The notes under the pieces were generated by a model. It did no database searches, was not told where the DNA came from, and worked only from the letters and a program-made list of their open reading frames with translations. Both the position numbers and the translations under genes were made by a program. 64,000 bases of DNA from the NCBI RefSeq assembly GCF_016591975.1, contig NZ_AP024169.1, positions 3,573,001 to 3,637,000 on the forward strand. The letters are read 5' to 3'. Shown here piece by piece: positions 17,929 through 27,634 of this stretch; position 1 is the first letter of the stretch; each line of letters opens with the position of its first letter. The DNA comes from Anaeromicropila herbilytica. GTDB taxonomy: Bacteria; Bacillota; Clostridia; Lachnospirales; Lachnospiraceae.

Positions 17929-18873
17929 CTATTGAAATTTAATTCTCGGATCAACAATTGTATACAATATATCAGAAACGAGAATAGATACCAAATATAT
18001 TAATGTATACAACATGGTCTGACCCATAATCATTGGAATATCCCTTTGACTTACTGCTGTTGTATAATAAGCTCCAATTCCCGGAATTGAAAACACTCGT
18101 TCAATGAATAACGATCCACCAATAACTCCAGCTATGGTACCTGGTAAAATAGTACATACTGGAATAAAGGAATTACGAATGACATGTTTATAGATAATTC
18201 TAGCTTCTGAAAGCCCTTTTGCTCTTGCAGTCATCGTGTATTCTTGATTAATACTATCGAGCATAGTAGTACGAACTAACCTTGAATATCCAACAATATA
18301 ACCAAATACTCCTGACAATGTTGGTAACAAAGTATAGGATAATCCGTCAACAAACCCCATTCCTGGCTGCGACCATCCAATGATTTGAAGTCCATATCTT
18401 CCACCAAAATATTTTTGTAATAGTAATGCAAATACTAACGTTGGTACTGATGTTATTACCAGGGAGGATATTACAATAAAATAATCAATTCTCTTGCCTC
18501 TGTTACATGCTGCTATAATCCCTAAAATCATACCGATCGGTACTCCAAATAGAATTTGTCTTGCGCTAAGTTGCATCGAAATTGGCATCTTATCTTTTAA
18601 TAAGCTTGATAATGTTACACCTGGATTTACAATAGACTCCCCAAATTGATGATCTATTACAAAGTTCTTTACTGATATCGCATAACGTTCTAGTACTGGC
18701 TTATCAAATCCATATTTATGTACTATATTTTCTTTCACCGATTCTGGAAACTTCTCCATCTTCTGATCAATTGCATTTCCTGGAACAGCAGCTAATAAGA
18801 AAAATGTTGCAGTAAATATGATAAATAATAATATTATCATTTCTCCAAATCTACGTAAGATATATTTCACCAT
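17929..18873 (-). CDS. oppB: Oligopeptide ABC transporter permease OppB
   Basis: Starts at ATG 18873 (MVKYILRRFGEM), preceded by AGGAGGAGAAAG; the longer frame to 18906 has no comparable site. The sequence shows the family N-terminal helix, a large periplasmic-side loop (FPESVKENIVHKYGFDKP) and the EAA loop (AKGLSEARIIYKHVIRNSFIPV). About six helices. It sits 17 bases from oppC. Confidence 0.9.
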   Translation of the reverse strand: MVKYILRRFGEMIILLFIIFTATFFLLAAVPGNAIDQKMEKFPESVKENIVHKYGFDKPVLERYAISVKNFVIDHQFGESIVNPGVTLSSLLKDKMPISMQLSARQILFGVPIGMILGIIAACNRGKRIDYFIVISSLVITSVPTLVFALLLQKYFGGRYGLQIIGWSQPGMGFVDGLSYTLLPTLSGVFGYIVGYSRLVRTTMLDSINQEYTMTARAKGLSEARIIYKHVIRNSFIPVCTILPGTIAGVIGGSLFIERVFSIPGIGAYYTTAVSQRDIPMIMGQTMLYTLIYLVSILVSDILYTIVDPRIKFQ

Positions 18874-18960
18874 TCTTTCTCCTCCTTTCTTACAAGGAAT
18901 GCACATGAACTTTCTCCATGTGCACCTTTATAAGCTCTTTCACGATTGCCCTACAATTTC

Positions 18961-20709
18961 TTATTTACCAGAAATATAAGCCCATTTGAATTCATAGGTA
19001 GGACCAAATGATGGAGTCTGGAATCCTTTCACATAATTATGGGTAAATCTTCGAACATCAGAATATGCATAAGGAATAATTGCAGGATCATCCACAGTTA
19101 AGATTTGTTCGATTTGAGTATAGATTTTAAGTCTCTCTGATTGATCCGTTAAGCCTTTTAATCTCTTTAATAACCCATCAACTTCTGTATTACTATATTT
19201 CATACTATTATTACCGCCATCTGTTTGAAATACATCAAGATAAGTAAGTGGATCATCATAATCAGCATACCATGCACTACTATAAATATCATATTTATAT
19301 GCTGCTTTGGCATCGGAATAAGCATAATAATCGCCTAACGCTGTAACTTTTAGTGTGATACCTAATGCCTTTTCAATTGTTTGCTTATACCAATCAAAAT
19401 AAGATATTGAAGCTGCATCAGTACCATAGCTAATGAATTCAATCTTAATCTTAGATAAATCATCTACATCTTTTCCTTCTTCTTTCAAACCTTCATGGAA
19501 TAGCGCTTGTAATTTTTCTTTCGTATTGTATTTCTCTTTTGCTGCCTTTAAAGGTTCAACTACTTTATCACGGTAAATATCCTTTCCATTATGTATTACC
19601 AGAGGTACAATACCATAAGCCGGTGTATATCTCTTTACTAAATCATTGCAATAACCTTCTCTATCATATGCCAAACTTAATGCTAGACGAATCTTAGCAT
19701 TATTCATTAATCCACTTGTACCGCCTGTTTTTCTATTAAAAGCCCAATATGACATACCAGTACCGTTTGAAATATCAGATCGGAACGCACCTTGTTTCGC
19801 TTCTTTCGTCCATTTTGCAACATAATCATTTAATGAACCTGTAATATCGAGTTGCTTACTTTCAAAAAGTTGAGCTTGTGTTGAGAACTCTTCTATATCT
19901 GTCATTTCTATTCTTTCAAGATGCACGTTGGCTGCATCCCAATAATTTTCATTCTTAACCAATACAAGTTTGGAGTCCTTCACGTATTCATCTACTTTTA
20001 CTTTAAATGGTCCACTAAATACCTGACTACTTAAATCTGTTCCGTATTTATCTCCTGTTTTGTCAATAATATCACTTCGTATTGGCATAAAACATTGATA
20101 CGAAATCTTATTTAAAAAGATTGGATCTGGCTCATCTAAAGTAATTTCTAAGGTCGTGTCATTAACAACCTTGACTCCTAGATCCTCTTTTTTGGCTGTT
20201 CCATTATAGTACTCTTCACCATTTTTAATACCGAACCCAAAGAAGGCATATGGACATGCGTTTTTTGGTGTTAATAATCGAACAATAGCATCAGCATAAT
20301 TTTGTGCTGTAACTGCAACTCCATCACTCCACTTGTTATTACTTCTTAAATGAAAAGTATATACTAGCCCATCTTTTGATAATTCATAACTTTCAGCACC
20401 ATCAGGTACTGACTTTTCTCCATTTTTTCCATCATTATACACTCGGTAAAGCCCTGCATCGACTGCTGAAAGCACAGTAGAAGTACTAGTATCATAACAC
20501 TGTGTTGAATCCCAAGATAAAGGACTAAATAAGATGGTTCTTAATGTCTGATCTTTATCATAACTAACTTTCTCACCTTCATCTGCTGCCTTCGAACTGC
20601 TTATTGCATCCTTCGTACCCGAACTTCCACAGCCTACTAATGATAGTATGGTGAATACTAACATCATAAAAATACTAAGCTTTTTCATACTCTTTGTTTC
20701 TAAACTCAT
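18961..20709 (-). CDS. oppA: Oligopeptide-binding lipoprotein OppA
   Basis: A 582-residue family-5 solute-binding protein. The signal sequence ends in a lipobox (ILSLVGCGSSG). Typical blocks are TFHLRSNNKWSDGVAVTAQNYADA, the ILTPKNACPYAFF region, MNNAKIRLALSLAYDRE and the C-terminal YADYDDPLTYLDVF. Start codon follows AGGAGGAGTTAAC. It is the first gene of the operon and would capture extracellular peptides; specificity is not predictable. Promoter at 20852-20880. Confidence 0.9.
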   Translation of the reverse strand: MSLETKSMKKLSIFMMLVFTILSLVGCGSSGTKDAISSSKAADEGEKVSYDKDQTLRTILFSPLSWDSTQCYDTSTSTVLSAVDAGLYRVYNDGKNGEKSVPDGAESYELSKDGLVYTFHLRSNNKWSDGVAVTAQNYADAIVRLLTPKNACPYAFFGFGIKNGEEYYNGTAKKEDLGVKVVNDTTLEITLDEPDPIFLNKISYQCFMPIRSDIIDKTGDKYGTDLSSQVFSGPFKVKVDEYVKDSKLVLVKNENYWDAANVHLERIEMTDIEEFSTQAQLFESKQLDITGSLNDYVAKWTKEAKQGAFRSDISNGTGMSYWAFNRKTGGTSGLMNNAKIRLALSLAYDREGYCNDLVKRYTPAYGIVPLVIHNGKDIYRDKVVEPLKAAKEKYNTKEKLQALFHEGLKEEGKDVDDLSKIKIEFISYGTDAASISYFDWYKQTIEKALGITLKVTALGDYYAYSDAKAAYKYDIYSSAWYADYDDPLTYLDVFQTDGGNNSMKYSNTEVDGLLKRLKGLTDQSERLKIYTQIEQILTVDDPAIIPYAYSDVRRFTHNYVKGFQTPSFGPTYEFKWAYISGK

Positions 20710-20851
20710 GTTAACTCCTCCTTTTTCTATATTTATTATTTATATAAACTTGTGAAATCAAACGAGTTCTTTGATCATCCAAATTTATTTCCTTCATCAT
20801 TTTACTTCTTATTACATTTTTGTTTTTAATTACCAATTTAATATTTTATCT

Positions 20852-20880
20852 ATCTTAATTAATATTTCATACTTTGTCAA
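20852..20880 (-). promoter_or_regulatory. Promoter of the opp operon
   Basis: Minus-strand TTGACA (20875-20880), 17-base spacer and TAAGAT (20852-20857). It leaves an AT-rich leader of about 140 bases before oppA, in which no structured regulator was seen. The rest of the 20710-20984 gap holds nothing else recognisable. Confidence 0.6.
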
Positions 20881-20984
20881 TATGTTTTATAGGATTTATA
20901 TTAAAATATTTTACATTTTATTCTTATTGAATACTTATTTATTATTTTTTTTAATGTTATTTATAATTATTTAAAAAAATGTAC

Positions 20985-21012
20985 AAAAAAAGCCAAAGCA
21001 AAATGCTTTGAC
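20985..21012 (-). terminator. Terminator of the DUF2087 gene
   Basis: Minus-strand GTCAAAGCA pairs with TGCTTTGGC around a 3-base loop, followed by seven T (A-run 20985-20991). Confidence 0.85.
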
Positions 21013-21032
21013 TTCTCTGCCCTAAACTTTAT

Positions 21033-21302
21033 TTAATTTGAATCTACTCTCCAATATTTTGCTCCATCATCTGTTCTTTTTAATAATTTCTTTTCGATTA
21101 GTTCTCTTCTTAGCAGAAAAAAATCTCCAAAAGTATGATGATCTTTAATAATCATATTCACTTCTTTTTCTGTATAAAAATGATTGTACTCGAAATTTTC
21201 TACTAGATATAATAATATCTGATATTTCGATTCGTGCTTTGATGGCCATATCTTAATTTTTCCATCCTTATCAATATAATTATCTATATTCTTCATATTC
21301 AT
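21033..21302 (-). CDS. DUF2087-domain protein
   Basis: 89 residues matching the DUF2087 pattern: a start segment KIKIWPSKHESKYQILLYLVENF, then YTEKEVNMIIKDHH, then DFFLLRRELIEKKLLKRTDDGAKYWR. The fold is predicted as a small winged helix. In many relatives it is the C-terminal half of ArsR/GNAT-type proteins; here it stands alone. Function unknown. It has its own promoter and terminator. Confidence 0.85.
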   Translation of the reverse strand: MNMKNIDNYIDKDGKIKIWPSKHESKYQILLYLVENFEYNHFYTEKEVNMIIKDHHTFGDFFLLRRELIEKKLLKRTDDGAKYWRVDSN

Positions 21303-21501
21303 TTTTCCTCCAATTATTTTAAGATTGATTACATTACCTTAAAAATGAGTTATTCCTAGTTTTTCGTGATAAACTAATTTTTTGATAACTCATTTCATCA
21401 CATGTTCATTGTGTTTATGTTTTGTAAACATATAAACAGATATACTATAAATTTATTCTTTTAAATAAACAAAAAATTATTTTGTTTGCTTTATTGCAAA
21501 C

Positions 21502-21530
21502 ATTTTATAACAATGTTTTTACTTTGTCAA
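21502..21530 (-). promoter_or_regulatory. Promoter of the DUF2087 gene
   Basis: Minus-strand TTGACA (21525-21530), 17-base spacer and TAAAAT (21502-21507). It implies a leader of about 190 bases rich in small AT-rich inverted repeats (such as ATGTTTAC/GTAAACAT near 21413-21435). Confidence 0.6.
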
Positions 21531-21603
21531 TAATGATAGTTTAACACAGTTAATTTTCTTTAGTTTCTTACAGCAAATTCAATTTATAGGACGATGCTTT
21601 CTA

Positions 21604-21653
21604 AACAAAAGAGAAGAAGAAAGTCATTATGTAATAACGACTTTCTTCTTCTC
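21604..21653 (-). terminator. Terminator of the amino-acid permease gene
   Basis: A perfect 15-bp stem: GAGAAGAAGAAAGTC (21611-21625) pairs with GACTTTCTTCTTCTC (21639-21653). On the minus strand it is followed by TTTTG. Confidence 0.8.
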
Positions 21654-21707
21654 TTCTAGCTTAAAGTTTATTGATTTAATTATTTTTTTTACAAACAAAC
21701 CTCTTAA

Positions 21708-23093
21708 TTAATCCCTATCTTCCTTTTGAACTAAGCTGTGTTTTCTTCCATAGGTAAAATATACGATAAATCCTATCCCTAACCATATAATAAAGCCAAT
21801 CCAAGTCTTTAGATGCAATCTGGATAATAACGCAATACAACATATAATTGTAATAATCGGAGTATAAGGTACACCAGGACATACAAAGACTCTTTTAAAA
21901 TCTGGCATTGTCTGTCTTAATCGAATAACGCACAGAGAAACTACAATAAATCCTAATAAAGTACCTATGCTTAAAAATTGAACTATAATATCAAGTGGTA
22001 AAAAGCCAGCTATTATAGCTGCTACTACACCTGTAATGATTGTCGATACATATGGTGTCTTATGCTCCTTGGATATCTTAGAGAAAAATGGAGGTAATAA
22101 ACCATCCCTTGACATAACCATAAATACACGTACTTGTCCATATAACACAACAAGTAATGTTGACATCATTCCAATAACTGCTCCTGTACCAACTAAAGCT
22201 GCACCCCAGTTAATTCCAATTCTTGATAATGCACCTGGAACTGCATTTTCTGAAATTATTTCTTTAAAAGGAACCAAGCCAGTTAGTACAAATGCTACTA
22301 AAACATACAATAAACTAACTACAGATAAACAAATAATTAACCCCAATGGAACATCTCGTTTTGGATTCTTAGCTTCTTCTGCTGATGTTGATATTGCATC
22401 AAAACCAATGTAGGAGAAGAAAATGGTTGCTGTACCTGCGAATATTCCTTTCCAGCCATATGGATTAAATGGTTTATAATTATTAAAATCAATATGCGAT
22501 GCGCCAAGTATTATAAATACTAATATGATTACGATTTTAATTGCTACCATAACATTATTTACTTTAGCGCTTTCACGCATGCCATAGCATAATAATCCAG
22601 TGATTAGTGCAATAATAAAGATTGCTGGTAGATCTACAACTCCACCATTACTAGGTGAGGCAGTTATTGCCTTTGGAAACGTTATATCGATACTTTTAAG
22701 TACCCCTAGAAATGTACCTGACCAGCCAGATGCAACTGCACTACATGCAACTAAATATTCAGCAGTTAAGCACCATCCTATAATCATAGCAATGATTTCA
22801 CCAAAAGTTATATAGGCATATGAATATGTGCTACCTGCCACTGGAAACATGGTTGCTAATTCCGAATAACATAATCCACAAAAGCAAGCTATAATAGCCG
22901 CTAATATAAATGATATGATTACAGCTGGTCCTGCAGCATGAGCTCCTTCTCCCGTAGCAACAAAAATACCGACGCCTACAACTGCACCTATCCCCAATGC
23001 ACCTATATCCTTAGCTGTCAGATTTCTTTTTAGTGACGACTTTTCAATTCCTTCTAGTATCTGTTCTTTACTTTTCTTTTTCCAAATGTCCAT
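21708..23093 (-). CDS. APC-family amino-acid permease (CAT/YfnA type)
   Basis: 461 residues with twelve predicted helices. The first helix region carries the substrate-backbone motif (LGIGAVVGVGIFVATGEGA). Helix 3 region CFCGLCYSELATMFPVAGSTYSYAYITFGE and the segment FFSYIGFDAISTSAEEAKNPKRDVPLG are classic for cationic/neutral amino-acid transporters. It is likely a secondary symporter or exchanger in the cytoplasmic membrane. Single-gene unit; no riboswitch was recognised upstream. Confidence 0.88.
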   Translation of the reverse strand: MDIWKKKSKEQILEGIEKSSLKRNLTAKDIGALGIGAVVGVGIFVATGEGAHAAGPAVIISFILAAIIACFCGLCYSELATMFPVAGSTYSYAYITFGEIIAMIIGWCLTAEYLVACSAVASGWSGTFLGVLKSIDITFPKAITASPSNGGVVDLPAIFIIALITGLLCYGMRESAKVNNVMVAIKIVIILVFIILGASHIDFNNYKPFNPYGWKGIFAGTATIFFSYIGFDAISTSAEEAKNPKRDVPLGLIICLSVVSLLYVLVAFVLTGLVPFKEIISENAVPGALSRIGINWGAALVGTGAVIGMMSTLLVVLYGQVRVFMVMSRDGLLPPFFSKISKEHKTPYVSTIITGVVAAIIAGFLPLDIIVQFLSIGTLLGFIVVSLCVIRLRQTMPDFKRVFVCPGVPYTPIITIICCIALLSRLHLKTWIGFIIWLGIGFIVYFTYGRKHSLVQKEDRD

Positions 23094-23365
23094 TACATCC
23101 TCCTATATTATTGCCTTGTGACGTTTCAGTTCGTACAATTCTATTTTTATATCCTACTGAATAATTACATCACTTTAAAACATTAAATCGACAATATGTT
23201 TTAAAATTATACAAAATTTTTAATCTCTTTTCAATATATAAATTCACCACTTATAAAAAAAATATGCTATTTAATCAATTCCAGCAACTTAAATTGGATA
23301 TATTTCGTAATATCTGTAAACCTTTGTATGATAAGCAAATTTATGTTAAAAATAGGATTTTTTTA

Positions 23366-23394
23366 TATAAAAAAAGGAATAGCAATGCTATTCC
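23366..23394 (-). terminator. Strong hairpin with T-run in the hypA-permease gap
   Basis: GGAATAGCAATGCTATTCC (23376-23394) is almost perfectly palindromic; on the minus strand it is followed by seven T, a short AT stretch and more T. It would stop transcription coming from hypA. A weaker AATAGAGAG/CTCTCTATT stem lies at 23520-23562. Nothing else is seen in 23094-23618. Confidence 0.75.
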
Positions 23395-23618
23395 ATATCT
23401 AAACTAATCTTTAGTAAAATTTTAACCTACTTATTATTTCAACTTACAAATTACGAACTTCTCACCAATGCACTTCAAAAATTCAAAATAATTGATTAAT
23501 AATAATTATAGAATAGAAATAGAGAGCATCGGTTCAAATATCACACCAATACTCTCTATTAAATACTCACTATTCTCTATTCTTTATCATTCAGGGCATC
23601 TTTAAAATTGAAATTGTT

Positions 23619-23960
23619 CTAGCACGCTACAATTTCTTTTATCATAAACTCCCTACCACATAATATCTCAAAGTCATTACTATGACATTCTGGACATCTG
23701 TTGTGATGTTCGATTAAATTAAAAACTTTATTACACTTTCTACAGATACCATTACCTGGTAGAACCTCTATTTCTAACTTCGTATTCTCTAACATGGTTC
23801 CTTCTACTGCTGCAGGATAGCAGGCTTCAATATATCTAGGAATCATAGAAGAAAGCTCACCAATTTGTAACACTAACTTTTCAATTTTTGTAACTTCATT
23901 TTTCTTTGCAAAATTCTCAACCGTATGAATTACATCGATAACGACTCCTAATTCGTGCAA
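23619..23960 (-). CDS. hypA: Nickel metallochaperone HypA (TTG start)
   Basis: 113 residues from TTG at 23960, giving the obligatory N-terminus Met-His-Glu-Leu-Gly. In HypA the residue after Met is the Ni-binding His, so this start is preferred over the GTG nine bases upstream, which would bury it. AGGTGA lies five bases before the TTG. The zinc site is two Cys pairs, CRKCNKVF and CPECHSNDF. Known role: delivers Ni to hydrogenase large subunits, or urease in some bacteria, with HypB. No hydrogenase gene lies in the window. Confidence 0.9.
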   Translation of the reverse strand: MHELGVVIDVIHTVENFAKKNEVTKIEKLVLQIGELSSMIPRYIEACYPAAVEGTMLENTKLEIEVLPGNGICRKCNKVFNLIEHHNRCPECHSNDFEILCGREFMIKEIVAC

Positions 23961-24042
23961 ATAAATCACCTCGCTAGTCTAATATGTATTAGCTTTTTGT
24001 ATTAGCGTATATATTAGCTTTATGTTTTTTTAGTATCGGATT

Positions 24043-26724
24043 TTACTTTTTAAAAATAGATTTTACCGATTTCTTAACATTTTTCACTGCGATTCTTCCT
24101 TGGCGCTTAATTGCATACTTAATTACAGTTGGTTTTACATCTTTGAATTCATAACCTGGACTATCATATTTTTTCACTAGTGATATTGCATCAAATTTAC
24201 ATTTTGTTGTACACACACCGCATCCAACACACTGATATTCGTCTACTACAACAGCACCACAGCCTAAACAACGTTCTGTTTCTTTCTTGATTTGTTCTTC
24301 TGTTAGCGTTACACGAAGGTCTTTAAATGTTTCTTTTGTTTTATTTCCTTCAATATGTATTGGTCTCTGTCTTGGTATCTGATCATATCCAGCTAATTCC
24401 AAGTTTTGTTTATCTAATGCATGGTATTCTCTTTCACGACTAATTGTTAGATTATCACCATGAACATAACGATGAATGGATATTGCACCTTGTTTGCCTA
24501 ATGCAATTGCATCAATAGCAAATTTAGGTCCTGTAACAGCATCTCCACCAGCAAACACATCCTTGTCTCCTGTTTGGAATGTAATGTGATCAGCTTTTAG
24601 TGTTTTGTTTGGGTTTAATTCCATCTTAGACTCATCTAATAATTTACCCCAATCCATTCCTTGACCTACTGAAATTAGAACGTTCTCAGCTTCTACAACC
24701 ATTGTTTCGTTTTCATCGAATTTTGGATTGAATTTTTTATTTTCATCAAATACAGATAAACATTTCTTAAATTCAACACCAACTACTTTACCTTGTTCTG
24801 TTAAGATACGTTTTGGTCCCCAAGAATTATTTATCGTAATATCTTCTGCTAAAGCTTCTTCAATTTCTTCTTCTAGTGCAGGCATAATATCTCTGCTTTC
24901 TAAGCAGAACATACTAACCTCTGAATCTCCAACTCTTTCAGCAGTTCTTGCAACATCGATAGCAACATTTCCACCACCAATAACAATAGTCTTGCCCTTA
25001 AGCGTAAGATCTTCACCTAGATTTACTCTACGTAAGAATTCTACACCTGTAATGACACCTTTAGAATCTTCACCCTCAAGATTAAGATTTCTTCCTGCTT
25101 GAGCACCAATTGCTATATAGAATGCTTTGTATCCTAATTTTCTAAGACCGCTAATTGTAACGTCCTTACCAACTTCGATACCAGTCTTGAATTCAACTCC
25201 TAATTCTCTTAGAACTTCAATCTCTGCATTAACTACTTCTTTACCTAGTCTAAATGATGGAATTCCAAGTGTTAACATACCACCAAGTTTTACTTGTTTT
25301 TCAAATACAGTAACTTTGTAACCTTCAACTGCTAAGAAGTAAGCACATGATAAGCCTGCAGGGCCTGCACCAACAATTGCAATTTTTTCTTCTCTTTTTG
25401 CTACTCTCTCAGGTACATAACGATGTTCTGAATTAAGATCTTGTTCTGCGATAAATTTCTTAATTTCATCTACTGCAAGTGGTTCATCAACACCAGCTCT
25501 TGTACATGCAGATTCGCATTTTCTTGGACAGATACGTCCACATACTGCAGGAAATGGATTTTCTTTCTTAATCAATTCTAATGCTTCACGGTATCTTCCT
25601 TTAGAAGCCATTTTAATATATCCTTGAATTGCTATGTGAGCTGGACATTCTGTTTTGCATGGACTTGTTCCGCTTTCCATAACAACTTTACGATTTCGAT
25701 ATTCATAATTCCATTTGCTTTTTCCCCATTGTGTATCGTAAGGAATTTCTTTTTCTACTTGAGGAGCTACTGGTGTTTTCGTACATAGATTCTCGCCTAA
25801 TCTAGGAGCATTTACTTGACAGTTCTCTACACACTCACCGCAAGCAACACATTTATCTCTATCTACCTGAGCTACATAATTGGATCTTGACCAGTCTGGA
25901 TTTCTATATAAATTAGCGTTTCTTAAACCGAAGCAAGAACATCCACAACAATTACATATTGCAAGCGCTTTACCAGGGCCAGATAGATTAGGGATTGAAT
26001 GAACCAATCCTTCTTTTTCTGCCTTTACACAGATAGCAATTGCTTCTTCTTTTGTTATACTTTTACCTCTTCCTGTACGGATATAGAATTCAGCAGCTGG
26101 TCCAAGTTGAATACACATATCTTCAACAGTATGACCACATCCTTCTCCAATTGTTCTCATTGAAGTTCTGCATGCACAATCTGCAACTGAGAATACTTCA
26201 TGCTTATTAATAAGCTCTGCAATCTCGTCATAAGATGCTCTTCTGGTATCTCCTTCAATTGCGCTTTCGATTGGGATAACTCTCATTACACCAGTTCCAA
26301 CTGGCATATTTCCAGCCATTAATCCACCTAATCTTCTTGTATATTCTTCAAAACATTCAGCTATTACTGGATACTTCGTTACGTTCTCCTTATTTGCTAC
26401 CATATATTCCATGACACCTGGAACAAATAGCTCAAGGAAGAATTGATCCTCTCCATTAATTGGTTCATATTTTACCGTACCATCAATTGCCATCTTGTAT
26501 AGTACTTTCTCTACTTCTTCTACTGGTTTACCACAAAGAGCAGCAACATCTTTTATTTTTTTTGGTTTACGAATCTCTAATTTTAATGCAATTTCAGCCA
26601 TTTCATCCGTAGTAACGGGTTCCAGAATTCGATATTCAGGATCCGCAAACTTTACTTTCATTAAGCCTCCAGTAATTCCTGCGGCTATCTTATTCGCTAA
26701 TTCAAGTACCTTTTGTTTTCCCAT
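24043..26724 (-). CDS. Large iron-sulfur flavoprotein: N-terminal Cys-rich domain plus GltD-like NAD(P)H:FAD oxidoreductase
   Basis: 893 residues. Residues ~1-230 form a winged-helix/Cys-rich part with CACRTS and CNCCGCSCFG clusters. A 4Fe-4S motif follows (CVACGECVENCQ). Residues ~350-430 are the GltD-type N-terminal Fe-S domain (CKTECPAHIAIQGYI; CGRICPRKCESAC). The FAD motif is VGAGPAGLSCAYFLA, the NAD(P)H motif VIGGGNVAIDVARTA, and FAGGDAVTGP closes the FAD fold. C-terminal clusters (CLGCGAV, CVGCGVCTTKCKFDA) end the protein. Probably moves electrons between NAD(P)H and ferredoxin-type partners. It lies between hypA and hypB. Confidence 0.82.
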   Translation of the reverse strand: MGKQKVLELANKIAAGITGGLMKVKFADPEYRILEPVTTDEMAEIALKLEIRKPKKIKDVAALCGKPVEEVEKVLYKMAIDGTVKYEPINGEDQFFLELFVPGVMEYMVANKENVTKYPVIAECFEEYTRRLGGLMAGNMPVGTGVMRVIPIESAIEGDTRRASYDEIAELINKHEVFSVADCACRTSMRTIGEGCGHTVEDMCIQLGPAAEFYIRTGRGKSITKEEAIAICVKAEKEGLVHSIPNLSGPGKALAICNCCGCSCFGLRNANLYRNPDWSRSNYVAQVDRDKCVACGECVENCQVNAPRLGENLCTKTPVAPQVEKEIPYDTQWGKSKWNYEYRNRKVVMESGTSPCKTECPAHIAIQGYIKMASKGRYREALELIKKENPFPAVCGRICPRKCESACTRAGVDEPLAVDEIKKFIAEQDLNSEHRYVPERVAKREEKIAIVGAGPAGLSCAYFLAVEGYKVTVFEKQVKLGGMLTLGIPSFRLGKEVVNAEIEVLRELGVEFKTGIEVGKDVTISGLRKLGYKAFYIAIGAQAGRNLNLEGEDSKGVITGVEFLRRVNLGEDLTLKGKTIVIGGGNVAIDVARTAERVGDSEVSMFCLESRDIMPALEEEIEEALAEDITINNSWGPKRILTEQGKVVGVEFKKCLSVFDENKKFNPKFDENETMVVEAENVLISVGQGMDWGKLLDESKMELNPNKTLKADHITFQTGDKDVFAGGDAVTGPKFAIDAIALGKQGAISIHRYVHGDNLTISREREYHALDKQNLELAGYDQIPRQRPIHIEGNKTKETFKDLRVTLTEEQIKKETERCLGCGAVVVDEYQCVGCGVCTTKCKFDAISLVKKYDSPGYEFKDVKPTVIKYAIKRQGRIAVKNVKKSVKSIFKK

Positions 26725-26881
26725 TTTTTATCCTAAGTAACACAGCAAATTTAATGTGTTACTGCCACAATAAAAGAGACGTATATCTCAAGTGGCATTT
26801 CCTTTCATTTTTAATTTCTTTCAATCCTACTAATATCTGTTGTTCAAACAACAACTAAATAAGAGAGTGTTATTTTTCAAA

Positions 26882-27550
26882 CTATTTATTCCACTTCTTT
26901 ACTTCGGTACGAATCCAATCATACCATTCATCCATTCCCTCACCTGTTTTTGCTGAGATAGGAATCACTTTAATATTTGGATTTATTTTTCTTACTCTAT
27001 CTTTCACCGCTTCAAGATCAAAATCAAAATAGTCCATGGTATCTATCTTGTTAATTAATAAGACATCAATGATTGAAAACATAAGAGGATATTTTAATGG
27101 TTTATCATCCCCCTCAGGTACACTTAGAATTGCAGCATTCTTTGATGAACCTGTATCAAATTCTGCAGGACATACTAAGTTTCCTACATTCTCTAATATA
27201 GCAAAATCAACTTCTTTTGTACCTAACCCAATTAACCCTTGCTTCGTCATATCTGCATCTAGATGACACATTCCACCTGTATGTAATTGAATTACCTTAG
27301 CTCCAGTTTGTGATACTGCTTGAGCATCTACATCAGAATCAATATCTGCTTCCATAACCCCAATGCTCATTTCATCTTTTAACGCATTAATTGTTCGTAA
27401 GACAGTGGTCGTTTTTCCTGATCCTGGTGAAGACATTAGATTAAGTAGAAAAGTCTTTTCACTTTTTAATTCTTCTCGAAGTAATTCTGCTTGACGATCA
27501 TTATCTTCGAAAACACTCTGTTTAATTTCTAGTACTTTAAATGTATCCAT
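26882..27550 (-). CDS. hypB: Nickel-inserting GTPase HypB
   Basis: 222 residues from ATG 27550 (MDTFKVLEIKQSVFE), preceded by GGGGAAAG. An in-frame ATG at 27574 has no site. G1 P-loop SSPGSGKTT, metal site GMCHLDAD plus ENVGNLVCPAEFD (Cys-His-Cys bridging Ni/Zn at the dimer), and NKID base recognition are present. There is no His-rich N-terminal nickel store. Works with HypA in Ni insertion. Gene order hypB, flavoprotein, hypA; hypCDEF are absent nearby. Confidence 0.93.
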   Translation of the reverse strand: MDTFKVLEIKQSVFEDNDRQAELLREELKSEKTFLLNLMSSPGSGKTTTVLRTINALKDEMSIGVMEADIDSDVDAQAVSQTGAKVIQLHTGGMCHLDADMTKQGLIGLGTKEVDFAILENVGNLVCPAEFDTGSSKNAAILSVPEGDDKPLKYPLMFSIIDVLLINKIDTMDYFDFDLEAVKDRVRKINPNIKVIPISAKTGEGMDEWYDWIRTEVKKWNK

Positions 27551-27582
27551 GCTTGCTTTCCCCATTTCTATCATTTTGTTTC

Positions 27583-27622
27583 AGAAAGATTGAATATCAT
27601 ATAAATGACACTCAATCTTTCT
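27583..27622. terminator. Stem-loop between oleate hydratase and hypB
   Basis: AGAAAGATTGA (27583-27593) pairs perfectly with TCAATCTTTCT (27612-27622). There is no T-run on the minus strand, so it may be a processing or partial termination site that lowers hypB expression. Confidence 0.5.
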
Positions 27623-27634
27623 CTATGTAAAAGT

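Noticed and set aside
20771..20974. Plus-strand 67-codon frame of Phe, Ile, Leu and Tyr
   Set aside because: It is an artefact of extreme AT content, lacks a ribosome-binding site and covers the opp promoter.
24728..25102. Long plus-strand frame opposite the 893-residue flavoprotein
   Set aside because: It mirrors the codon pattern of the real gene and has low-complexity Ser/Thr-rich content with no start signal.
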